NCBI GenBank assembly: GCA_030152105.1
Contig: JASLIH010000341.1
Coordinates: 1 to 16,088 of the forward strand
DNA from: Actinomycetes bacterium
GTDB lineage: Bacteria; Actinomycetota; CALGFH01
Length of the DNA stretch: 16,088 bases
Reading direction: 5' to 3'
Within the stretch, counting starts at the first letter, position 1; each line of letters begins with the position of its first letter. Of this stretch, positions 1 to 5,345 are shown in pieces. The notes beneath the pieces are model-generated. The model saw only the letters and a program-made list of their open reading frames with translations, made no database searches and had not been told where the DNA came from. Position numbers and translations under genes: made by a program.

Positions 1-101
1 GCGTCGGCCGGCAGGTGCCGGATGGTGGAGACGGCCAGGTCGGCCACGCCGGCCACGGCGTACAGGGCCTGCTTGGCGTCCTTGGCGGTTGGTGTCGGCA
101 T
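1..101 (-). CDS. HbhA-like protein, N-terminus only (runs off left edge)
   Basis: Only the first 33 codons are in the window. They read from an ATG at 101 and begin MPTPTAKDAKQALYAVAGVA. A strong ribosome binding site (AAAGGAG, about 9 nt upstream) fixes the start; it sits just after the stop of the XRE regulator, with a 23-nt gap, so the two genes are almost certainly one operon. The pattern of a short polar start followed by an amphipathic stretch (ALYAVAGVADLAVSTIRHLP) resembles, from memory, the N-terminus of mycobacterial heparin-binding hemagglutinin. In Mycobacterium tuberculosis the order XRE regulator (Rv0474) then hbhA (Rv0475) is the same. HbhA is a surface-associated coiled-coil protein with a lysine-rich tail. 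Neither the coiled coil nor the tail can be checked here, so a generic phasin-like or hypothetical protein remains possible. Confidence 0.6.
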   Translation of the reverse strand, partial: MPTPTAKDAKQALYAVAGVADLAVSTIRHLPAD

Positions 102-124
102 CTGGTGATGCTCCTTTCTGTCAG

Positions 125-490
125 CTACGTCGGCAGAGGCGCCGCAGCGCCCTCGGCCCGGAACGAGCGGTAGACCTCGATCAGGACCTGCTTCTGCCGC
201 TCGGTCAGGTGAGGGTCCCGGAGAATCCCGACCTCCAGGTCGGTGGGCTCGGCCTCCTGGTCGAGGATCCCGGCCCGCACGTAGAGCGTCTCGGCGCTGA
301 TCCGCAGCGCCTTGGCGATGTCCTTGAGGATCCGCGCCGACGGCTGCCGCAGCCCCCGCTCGATCTGGGACAGGTAGGGGTTCGACACCCCGGCCTGGCT
401 GGCCAGCTTCCGCAGGGACAGCTCCGCCTGGCGCCGCTGCTCGCGAATGTAGCGACCAACGTCACCCAGCTGCTCCATCCCCGCTGGCAC
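125..490 (-). CDS. XRE-family helix-turn-helix transcriptional regulator (Rv0474-like)
   Basis: A 121-residue single-domain DNA-binding protein. The XRE/Cro-type HTH covers about residues 14-72. Its core is LRKLASQAGVSNPYLSQIER at 26-45, and Y39, S41, Q42, E44 and R45 fit the usual recognition helix. The C-terminal 45 residues are charged and end without another known domain. The start is a GTG at 490, chosen because GGAGGA lies about 8 nt upstream; the in-frame ATG at 478 has no SD at a proper distance. It is the first gene of an operon with the HbhA-like gene. The combination matches mycobacterial Rv0474-hbhA, where I recall Rv0474 being reported as a copper-responsive regulator; that ligand cannot be inferred here. 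A palindrome within its own promoter suggests autoregulation. Confidence 0.85.
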   Translation of the reverse strand: MPAGMEQLGDVGRYIREQRRQAELSLRKLASQAGVSNPYLSQIERGLRQPSARILKDIAKALRISAETLYVRAGILDQEAEPTDLEVGILRDPHLTERQKQVLIEVYRSFRAEGAAAPLPT

Positions 491-517
491 GACCGTTCCT
501 CCTCCCTGACGCTAGCA

Positions 518-547
518 AGGGTAGTCCGAGTTGTATAACTTTTGCAA
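518..547 (-). promoter_or_regulatory. Probable sigma70-type promoter of the XRE/HbhA-like operon
   Basis: On the minus strand a TTGCAA (542-547) and a TACCCT (518-523) are separated by 18 nt, an acceptable -35/-10 pair for a housekeeping sigma factor. The region is clearly AT-richer than its surroundings and lies 28 nt upstream of the GTG start of the XRE gene. Transcription would start near 511, giving a leader of about 20 nt that holds the SD. No experimental support; the -10 is imperfect. Confidence 0.5.
529..540. promoter_or_regulatory. Candidate operator, inverted repeat in the promoter spacer
   Basis: AGTTGTATAACT is a near-palindrome with half-sites AGTT and AACT around four bases. 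It lies inside the -35/-10 spacer of the XRE operon promoter, where a bound protein would block RNA polymerase. An overlapping arrangement TTG-N11-CAA (531-547) is also symmetric. The flanking CTTTTGCAA recalls the AACTTTGCAAA-type sites bound by other actinobacterial XRE-related regulators such as RamB. Autoregulation is an inference from position and symmetry only. Confidence 0.4.
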
Positions 548-568
548 GCAGCCCTGCGGCCCCGCCGG

Positions 569-1549
569 TCAGTCCGGGGTCGAGAGCTCGAGCTTGGCCG
601 GGTGGACGGTGCCGACGGTGTGGCCGGCGCCGTGGATCTCGACGGTGGCGGAGTCGATGACGGCCTCCCACTCGGCGTCGGTGAGCCACTCGAGGGCGCG
701 AAGGGCGGCCAGGAGGGCGGCGGCGCGGGCGCGGGGGGCGCCGTCGATGACCTTGAGGGCGAGGCCGGTGGCGGTGGAGAGGTCGACGGCGCCGTAGGTG
801 GCCTCGGCGCCGACCTTGGCCAGGATGCGGCCGTTGGTGGCCTCGAGCAGGAGGGTGTCGAGCTGGCCGGTGCCCGCGAGCATGAACGGGTGGTGGCGGA
901 CGGCCTCGACCAGGGCCGCCGGGCCCTCCTCGCGGGCGGTGGCCCGGGCCCCGAGGCGGGCGTAGGCGGTGGCCAGGGCGTGCAGGGGGAAGGCGTGGAC
1001 GGGGACGCCGCAGCCGTCGACGCCGACATGCTCGATCGGGGCCCCGGTGTACTCGGCCAGGGTGTCGCCGACCACCGCCTGGAGGGGGTGGTCGGGCTCG
1101 GTGTAGCGCTCGGGGGCCCAGTCCCTGACCACCGACCCGGCGAGCATGTAGGCGTGCTTGCCGGAGCAGTTGTGGTAGACGGGGGCCGGGCGGTCGACCT
1201 TCTGGCGGGCCGTGCGGTCGGTGGGCAGGGCCGGCGGGCAGCGCAGGGCCGACTCGTCAAGGCCGGCCGCCTCCAGGACCTTGCGGACCGAGGCCACGTG
1301 GTCGGGCTCGCCGTTGTGGGAGCCGCAGGCGCCGGCCAGGGCCACCTCGCCAAGGCCGAGCTCGGCCTCGACCCCGAGGGCGCGCACGGCCAGGGCCTGG
1401 AACGGCTTGGCGCTGGAGCGCAGGTAGACGACCAGGCTGGGGTCGCCGGCGGTGGCCAGCAGCCGCCCGTCGGCGTCGGCCACCGCGACCGCGCCCAAGT
1501 GCCGGCTCTCGACGAACCCGGACCGCTCGACCTCGGCCAGGACCTCCAC
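569..1549 (-). CDS. L-asparaginase, type II-like (Rhizobium etli AspII / PF06089 family)
   Basis: Predicted cytoplasmic enzyme hydrolysing L-asparagine to aspartate and ammonia. From a GTG at 1549 it is 326 residues, close to the family's usual length. Family signatures are all present: RSSAKPFQ near residue 44 (an SxxK pair, S45/K48), GACGSHNGE near 73-81, HNCSGKH near 126-132 (C128, K131) and GVDGCGVPVHAFPL near 176-189 (C180). In the R. etli enzyme the equivalent two cysteines and lysine bind zinc and the SxxK serine is the likely nucleophile. No signal peptide. I chose GTG 1549 because AAGGAGG lies 6 nt upstream. A longer reading from GTG 1582 has no SD and would run into the hairpin at 1572-1620. 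It lies downstream of the receiver/HD protein with an 85-nt gap; with the GlnR-like regulator and dehydrogenase it fits a nitrogen-metabolism theme. Confidence 0.9.
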   Translation of the reverse strand: MEVLAEVERSGFVESRHLGAVAVADADGRLLATAGDPSLVVYLRSSAKPFQALAVRALGVEAELGLGEVALAGACGSHNGEPDHVASVRKVLEAAGLDESALRCPPALPTDRTARQKVDRPAPVYHNCSGKHAYMLAGSVVRDWAPERYTEPDHPLQAVVGDTLAEYTGAPIEHVGVDGCGVPVHAFPLHALATAYARLGARATAREEGPAALVEAVRHHPFMLAGTGQLDTLLLEATNGRILAKVGAEATYGAVDLSTATGLALKVIDGAPRARAAALLAALRALEWLTDAEWEAVIDSATVEIHGAGHTVGTVHPAKLELSTPD

Positions 1550-1571
1550 GGCCGCCTCCTTCTGCAAGGTT

Positions 1572-1620
1572 CCACCGGGCACCCCGGAGCGACCCGGCTC
1601 CGGGCGCAGCCCCCCGGTGG
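1572..1620 (-). terminator. Nested two-stem hairpin between the receiver/HD gene and the asparaginase
   Basis: Two perfect 8-bp stems are nested: CCACCGGG (1572-1579) pairs with CCCGGTGG (1613-1620), and inside it CCCGGAGC (1583-1590) pairs with GCTCCGGG (1597-1604) around a 6-nt loop. There is no T-run on either side, which is common for actinobacterial terminators. It begins 14 nt after the stop of the receiver/HD gene and ends before the asparaginase SD, so it may end or attenuate transcription between the two genes, or act as an RNA processing or stability element. Confidence 0.55.
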
Positions 1621-1634
1621 GGGAGCGTAGCGGA

Positions 1635-2360
1635 CTAGGGAATCGAGTGCGCCAGGCTGTCCACAGGCCCGGCGTGCAGGGCCGCGTGGAGGCCCGGCAG
1701 CTCCGGGACGAGGGCGGTGAAGGCGTCGACCACGGCGGGGTCGAACTGGGACCCGGCCCCGTCGGCGACCTCCTGGCAGGCCTGGTCGAAGGGGATGGCC
1801 TTGCGGTAGGGGCGGTCGGAGGTCATGGCGTCGAAGGCGTCCGCCACCGAGAACACCCGGGCCCCGGCCGGGATGGCGTCGCCGGCCAGCCCGGTCGGGT
1901 AGCCCCTGCCGTCCCAGCGCTCGTGGTGGCAGCGGATCACCTCGACGGCGCTGCCGAGCGACTTGATGGCGGCCACCATCTGGACCCCGAGCAGCGGGTG
2001 GGCCCGCATCACCTCCCACTCGTCGGCGTCCAGCGGGCCGGGCTTGTTGAGCACCGCCTCGGGGATGCCGACCTTGCCGACGTCGTGGAGCAGGAACCCG
2101 TAGCGCAGCTGCTCGTCGGCTGCCAGCTCGGGGTCCGAGCGCAGGGCCTGGCAGGCCCGGAGCCCGTCCAGCCTCGGCATGGTGAGGTCGAGGATGACCA
2201 GGTCGGGCCGCTCGACCTTGACCACCTCGAGGGCGGCCTGGCCGTCGGCCGCCTCGAGCAGGCCGTACTCGTCCAGGTCGAGCAATGCGGAGACGACCCG
2301 CCTGATGGCGGGGTCGTCGTCGACGATGAGCACACGGTTCAGCTCCATCGCTGTACCCAT
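1635..2360 (-). CDS. Shortened receiver / HD-GYP domain protein (c-di-GMP phosphodiesterase-like)
   Basis: Counting from the ATG at 2360 (241 residues), residues 8-77 are the first part of a response-regulator receiver: acidic pocket VDDD at 13-16 and phosphoacceptor D58 in VILDLTMPRLDG. The chain then jumps at about 77-82 into the middle of an HD-GYP domain: LHDVGKVGIP (H92, D93), H121, HHERWDGRGYP (145-155) and VADAFDAMTSDRPYR (172-186, D174). HD-GYP domains usually degrade cyclic di-GMP to GMP through a metal centre. Missing are the receiver's beta4-alpha5 (with its Thr/Ser and Lys) and the first HD-GYP helices, which carry early metal ligands; about 100 residues are lost against a usual receiver/HD-GYP protein. 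The frame is open throughout. The start is uncertain: GTG 2411 overlaps the rsiG stop but lacks an SD; ATG 2348 and 2360 are alternatives. Activity is doubtful. Confidence 0.8.
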   Translation of the reverse strand: MGTAMELNRVLIVDDDPAIRRVVSALLDLDEYGLLEAADGQAALEVVKVERPDLVILDLTMPRLDGLRACQALRSDPELAADEQLRYGFLLHDVGKVGIPEAVLNKPGPLDADEWEVMRAHPLLGVQMVAAIKSLGSAVEVIRCHHERWDGRGYPTGLAGDAIPAGARVFSVADAFDAMTSDRPYRKAIPFDQACQEVADGAGSQFDPAVVDAFTALVPELPGLHAALHAGPVDSLAHSIP

Positions 2361-2407
2361 CGGACCAGAGTCAGCCGGACTTGAGCCCTTCGAGGAGATC
2401 GAGGAGA

Positions 2408-2959
2408 TCACTCGAGGAGCTGCGACACCTGGGCGGTGCCGTCCCGGTAGCGGCGGGCCAGCTCGCCACGGAGCAGGTCGACCACCCGCTGGACGGTCCG
2501 GCGGTGGGTCGAGACCTTCTCCTCCTCCGCCGACAGGACCTCGACCGCCCTGGTCAGCTCCTCGACGTCCAGCTCGGGCAGGCGGGCGATGGTCTCGTCC
2601 GACACCAGCCGCTCGACCCGGCGCCGGTGCTCCCCTGCCCGCGACGGCACCTGGACCCGGGGCACGGCACTGAAGGTCGTGCCCGGCGAGTCGTCGGACA
2701 GGATGGCCGGCAGGCCGGCCAGCAGCCCGGCCACGTCCTGCTCGTCGGTGGCCGACCGGCGCACCAGCTCGGCCCTGAGGATGTCGAGGCGGCCCTGGAG
2801 CAGCCGCCGCAGATAGGAGACGTCGGCCTCCTCGGCCTCGGCCTCCTCACGGCGGGCGCGCAGCTCGGGCAGGCCGAGCTGGTCGACCCCCTCGGTGAAC
2901 CCCGGGTCGAGCACCCGGTCGATGCGGCGCTGGCCGCCTGGCACTACCTCCACGCTCAT
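2408..2959 (-). CDS. rsiG: RsiG-like c-di-GMP-binding anti-sigma factor
   Basis: 183 residues from an ATG at 2959 with an AGGGGGGG ribosome binding site about 5 nt upstream. The protein is almost entirely charged helix: helix one about 30-68, a proline/glycine-rich link about 84-110, helix two about 110-176. Both helices carry the RsiG signature E(X3)S(X2)R(X3)Q(X3)D without a mismatch: E44-S48-R51-Q55-D59 and E146-S150-R153-Q157-D161. In Streptomyces RsiG these two repeats form an antiparallel coiled coil that binds a c-di-GMP dimer and holds the sporulation sigma factor WhiG inactive. No sigma factor gene is in this window. It lies 46 nt after ygfZ and directly before the receiver/HD-GYP gene, so a c-di-GMP effector and a c-di-GMP enzyme-like protein are paired in one likely operon. 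Membership of the family is firm; its sigma partner is inferred. Confidence 0.9.
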   Translation of the reverse strand: MSVEVVPGGQRRIDRVLDPGFTEGVDQLGLPELRARREEAEAEEADVSYLRRLLQGRLDILRAELVRRSATDEQDVAGLLAGLPAILSDDSPGTTFSAVPRVQVPSRAGEHRRRVERLVSDETIARLPELDVEELTRAVEVLSAEEEKVSTHRRTVQRVVDLLRGELARRYRDGTAQVSQLLE

Positions 2960-3005
2960 CCATCCCCCCCTGGTGCTTGCATGAGCGGGACAGATTGTAG
3001 GCGAT

Positions 3006-3920
3006 TTACTCGAACGGCAAGTCCACGACCGTTGCGACCCGGTCTCCGGCCCGGACCAGGCGGCCGGTTTCGACCACCCGGCGCACATAGGCCAGGCCGA
3101 TCGGGCCCAGGGCGGGGTGGTCGACCACGCTGCGGAGCTGGCCGGCGCGACGGCCGTCGTCGGTGACCAGGTCGGTCCGGGGGGTGGGCAGGCCGTCGCC
3201 CCCACCGTTGGGGGAGGGCTGGAAGACGAGACCGGCCAGGCGGCGCTGGACCTGGCCCAGGTTGTGGACCCTGGCCACCGTCTCCTGGCCCGGGTAGCAG
3301 CCCTTGTCCATGTGGACGTGGGATCCCAGCAGGCCGGCCTCCTCGGCCAGCACGTCGTCGGTCAGCTCGTGCCCGGCCCGTGGCAGGCCGCCGGCCACCC
3401 GGGCCAGCTCCCAGCGCTCGGCCGGCGACCGTTCGACGCCGGCCCGCTCCAGCTCGGTGGCGGCCGCGGGCGCGCCCGGGCCGACCAGGTCGACGCCGAC
3501 CGGGGTCCGGTGGACGACCAGCTCCGGCCCGGCCACCCCGGCCCGGTCGGGGCCGGGCACGGGCAGCCCGGCCGCGACCAGGGCGGCGTCGGCGCCCGGG
3601 CCGAGCACGCTGGCCGCCCCCGCGACCGGCTGGCCCACGGTCACGTCGTAGCGGAACACGAACCGGGCCAGCCGCTCGGCCAGGGCCGGGGCGGCGGCCG
3701 CCTCGGTGTCGAGGAGGACGCCGCCGTCCAGCACGGCCAGGCGGAAGGCGAACTCGATCTTGCCCTTGGGCGACAGCAGCAGCCCCTGGGTGGCGTCGCC
3801 CGGAGCCAGGCCGAGGGTGTGCTGGGTGCAGACGGCGTGGAGATAGCGCAGCACGTCGGCCCCCGAGAGGGGGACCGAGGCCAGGTCGGGCCGGTCGACG
3901 ACGCAGGTCAGAGCGGACAT
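3006..3920 (-). CDS. ygfZ: YgfZ/GcvT-like folate-binding protein
   Basis: 304 residues from an ATG at 3920 (GGGGGC just upstream; the in-frame extension to 3980 has no family-like sequence). The YgfZ signature KGCYPGQE is at 206-213 with C208, followed by TVARVHNLGQVQRRLAGLVF as in the family. The N-terminal half (VPLSGADVLRYLHAVCTQ at 16-33, then LLLSPKGKIEFAFRLAVL at 47-64) matches the GcvT-like tetrahydrofolate-binding fold. YgfZ proteins use folate and the conserved cysteine in maintaining or repairing Fe-S enzymes; PurF in this window is one possible Fe-S client, which is only a suggestion. First gene of a probable ygfZ-rsiG-receiver/HD operon on the minus strand. Confidence 0.92.
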   Translation of the reverse strand: MSALTCVVDRPDLASVPLSGADVLRYLHAVCTQHTLGLAPGDATQGLLLSPKGKIEFAFRLAVLDGGVLLDTEAAAAPALAERLARFVFRYDVTVGQPVAGAASVLGPGADAALVAAGLPVPGPDRAGVAGPELVVHRTPVGVDLVGPGAPAAATELERAGVERSPAERWELARVAGGLPRAGHELTDDVLAEEAGLLGSHVHMDKGCYPGQETVARVHNLGQVQRRLAGLVFQPSPNGGGDGLPTPRTDLVTDDGRRAGQLRSVVDHPALGPIGLAYVRRVVETGRLVRAGDRVATVVDLPFE

Positions 3921-3962
3921 GCCCCCATGGTAGCGATACCCGTTTGCGGTCCGGATCGGGCT

Positions 3963-4043
3963 ATGGCTAACTGGGATCACGCGAGAAGGGAGGTGGTCCA
4001 GCTGTCAGAACCGGTACGGACCCGTGAGGTGACTGCCCGGTAG
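3963..4043 (+). CDS. Possible 26-residue ORF with an internal extended SD
   Basis: An ATG at 3963 opens MANWDHARREVVQLSEPVRT followed by REVTAR and a TAG. No SD precedes it. Inside the ORF, 3984-4003 reads AGAAGGGAGGTGGTCCAGCT, which can pair along all 20 positions (three G-U wobbles) with the standard bacterial 16S rRNA 3' tail. Translation may therefore begin downstream, for example at CTG 4002, which would leave a 13-residue peptide ending RTREVTAR. The two halves 3971-3980 and 3993-4001 can pair and present AGAAGGGAG in the loop; 3995-3999 can instead pair with 4018-4022. No recognisable function. It may be a leader peptide, a regulatory RNA, or both; it ends 60 nt before a terminator and no plus-strand gene follows. 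Confidence 0.35.
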   Translation: MANWDHARREVVQLSEPVRTREVTAR

Positions 4044-4102
4044 GGCGACTCAGCCTCGATCGTGGGGAATGGATCACCCCCGGAATCCAAACAGATCACC
4101 GA

Positions 4103-4178
4103 ACCCAGGGAGCCTCGGCCTGGTCCGACCGAGGAGGCACCGCTCGCGAGAGCCGAGTGCCAGCTCCCTGGGTCTTTT
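4103..4178 (+). terminator. Branched intrinsic terminator
   Basis: A perfect 11-bp stem, ACCCAGGGAGC (4103-4113) with GCTCCCTGGGT (4163-4173), is followed by CTTTT, the best T-run in the window, so it terminates plus-strand transcripts. The 49-nt interior can form two further hairpins: CTCGG/CCGAG (4114-4118 with 4129-4133) and a CTCG/CGAG arm (4143-4146 with 4154-4157), giving a three-way junction. On the minus strand it lies just past the stop of the small membrane peptide but has no T-run there. Such a branched terminator suggests the RNA itself may be functional. Confidence 0.7.
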
Positions 4179-4276
4179 CAGTCCTTGAGCAGGCGGTAGA
4201 CCACGTAGACGGCGAACACGCCCGCGGCGGTCAGCATCGCCACCAGCAGGGCCGTGTACCAGAACTCGAGGGTCAC
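4178..4276 (-). CDS. Small single-pass membrane protein, 32 residues
   Basis: A GTG at 4276 opens MTLEFWYTALLVAMLTAAGV followed by FAVYVVYRLLKD and TGA. Residues 7-27 form one clear hydrophobic span with an acidic N-terminal side (E4) and a basic C-terminal side (R28, K31), as in small bacterial membrane proteins oriented with the C-terminus in the cytoplasm. It follows the DUF2993 stop by 12 nt on the same strand. The SD is weak, so translation may be coupled to DUF2993. It is too short for usual gene callers. No function is known; a partner or anchor for the DUF2993 protein or for a cell envelope complex is speculation. Confidence 0.5.
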   Translation of the reverse strand: MTLEFWYTALLVAMLTAAGVFAVYVVYRLLKD

Positions 4277-4288
4277 AGGGCCAGCGTA

Positions 4289-4987
4289 TCAGGCGTCCAC
4301 CCGGACGCCGGCCGCGCGGCCGCTGAGGACGACCGTTCCCGGGCGGGTGTCGACCCGCTCCAGGCGCACCCCGGCCGGCAGCTCGGGCAGTGGCACCTCG
4401 AAGGTGAACTGGGAGGCCAGCAGGTCCTCGGTTGACGGGTCGATCCGCCCCTGCTCGCCCAGCCGGATCTCGGTCGGGGTGAAGGTGACCCGGCCGTCGC
4501 GGGCGCCCAGCTCCCCGGTGACCCGCGCCTCCAGCGTCTGGCCGAGGAGCGGCACCTTGACCCGGAGCTCGACCCCGTCCTCCTTGATGGCCAGCGTCCC
4601 GCCCTGGAGCCGGTCGGCCAGCAGCCGGTTGACCTCGGCCTCGGTCAGCTCGATGGTGCCGTCGGCCCGGTCGACGGTGATCCGGCCCGGCTCGCCCAGC
4701 AGGACGTCCCGGGGCACCCGGACGCCGTGCAGGGTGAGCTTGAGCTGGGCGGCGTTGATCCCTCTGGCGGTGGCGTCGGTGGCGGCCAGGTCGATGGTCG
4801 AGAACCGCCCGGTCGCCAGGTGAGGCAGGAACGGGACGTCGCGGACCTGCACCACCGGCCGCCGGCCGAGGTCGTACTCGCGCTGGAGCGCCTCGGTGAC
4901 CCGGTCCTCGAAGACCCGGGCGGCGGCGAAGTCGGCGGCGGCGCCGAGCAGGAGCAGGACCACGACGGCGATCAGCAGCTTGCGCAT
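4289..4987 (-). CDS. DUF2993 (LmeA-like) membrane-anchored or exported protein
   Basis: 232 residues. Residues 1-20 (MRKLLIAVVVLLLLGAAADF) are a signal peptide or N-terminal anchor with basic residues before a hydrophobic core. The rest has the alternating beta-rich pattern of DUF2993, including RPVVQVRDVPFLPHLATGRF (43-62), a family-typical segment, and repeated amphipathic strands to the end. Mycobacterial LmeA (Rv0817c) of this family binds phospholipid and is needed for lipomannan elongation. Rv0817c sits beside the GlnR gene Rv0818, and here a GlnR-like gene is also close by (5346), which supports the comparison. It is followed by the 32-residue membrane peptide and preceded by the MoaD/ThiS-like gene, all on minus. 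The exact lipid role here is inferred. Confidence 0.85.
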   Translation of the reverse strand: MRKLLIAVVVLLLLGAAADFAAARVFEDRVTEALQREYDLGRRPVVQVRDVPFLPHLATGRFSTIDLAATDATARGINAAQLKLTLHGVRVPRDVLLGEPGRITVDRADGTIELTEAEVNRLLADRLQGGTLAIKEDGVELRVKVPLLGQTLEARVTGELGARDGRVTFTPTEIRLGEQGRIDPSTEDLLASQFTFEVPLPELPAGVRLERVDTRPGTVVLSGRAAGVRVDA

Positions 4988-5040
4988 GAGGCCGCCCAGG
5001 TTGCCACGTGCCGGTGACGTCCAGCCAGCACCGGCCTGGC

Positions 5041-5280
5041 TCAGCCCCCCGAGAACGGCGGCAGCAGGGCCAGCTCGGCCCCGTCGGGGACGGCGGCGGC
5101 GGGGTCGCGCCAGCGCTCGCCGTCCACCAGCACGCTCGAGTACCCGAGGACGGCCGCGAAGCGGTCGCCGAAGCGGTCGCCGAGCTCGTCGAGGATGGCC
5201 TGGAGCGGGGCCGCCGGGGCCTCCACCTCGGGCACCCCGGCCGCCTCCCGCAGGGCGGCGAACAATCGGATCCTGACCAT
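5041..5280 (-). CDS. MoaD/ThiS family ubiquitin-like sulfur carrier
   Basis: 79 residues, the usual family length. It starts MVRIRLFAALREAAGVPEVE, has the acidic helix LQAILDELGDRFGDRF and ends PPFSGG; the terminal Gly-Gly is the site that is adenylated and thiocarboxylated so that the protein can donate sulfur. Family members feed molybdopterin, thiamine, cysteine or other sulfur-requiring pathways; nothing here identifies which. No moaE, thiG or activating enzyme is adjacent. It starts 66 nt from the divergent GlnR-like gene, so the two promoters share that space. The next gene downstream is DUF2993, 53 nt away. Confidence 0.88.
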   Translation of the reverse strand: MVRIRLFAALREAAGVPEVEAPAAPLQAILDELGDRFGDRFAAVLGYSSVLVDGERWRDPAAAVPDGAELALLPPFSGG

Positions 5281-5297
5281 GCCGCTATGGTAGGGTG

Positions 5298-5320
5298 CGC
5301 GGCCGTTCGCTGCGGCCGCG
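5298..5320 (+). other. Leader hairpin ahead of the GlnR-like gene
   Basis: CGCGGCC (5298-5304) pairs perfectly with GGCCGCG (5314-5320) around a 9-nt loop. It lies 13 nt before the GGAGGAG ribosome binding site of the regulator. A TATGGT (5286-5291) could be a -10 element for this gene, in which case the hairpin would open the transcript. This may affect mRNA stability or translation; no more can be said. Confidence 0.3.
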
Positions 5321-5345
5321 GGGAACCAGACTCGGAGGAGACCAG

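Noticed and set aside
205..2019. 604-codon minus-strand frame over the asparaginase and XRE genes
   Set aside because: It is out of frame with both genes, has Pro/Arg/Ser-rich shadow composition, and crosses the promoter and the hairpin.
2960..3205. N-terminal extension of the RsiG frame to 3205
   Set aside because: It runs through the ygfZ coding region in another frame and is Trp/Pro/Ser-rich; an SD and ATG at 2959 give the natural start.
3117..3962. Plus-strand frame antisense to ygfZ leading into the small ORF
   Set aside because: ygfZ has complete family motifs on the other strand; only the last 26 codons after the ATG at 3963 lie outside it and are kept as a candidate.
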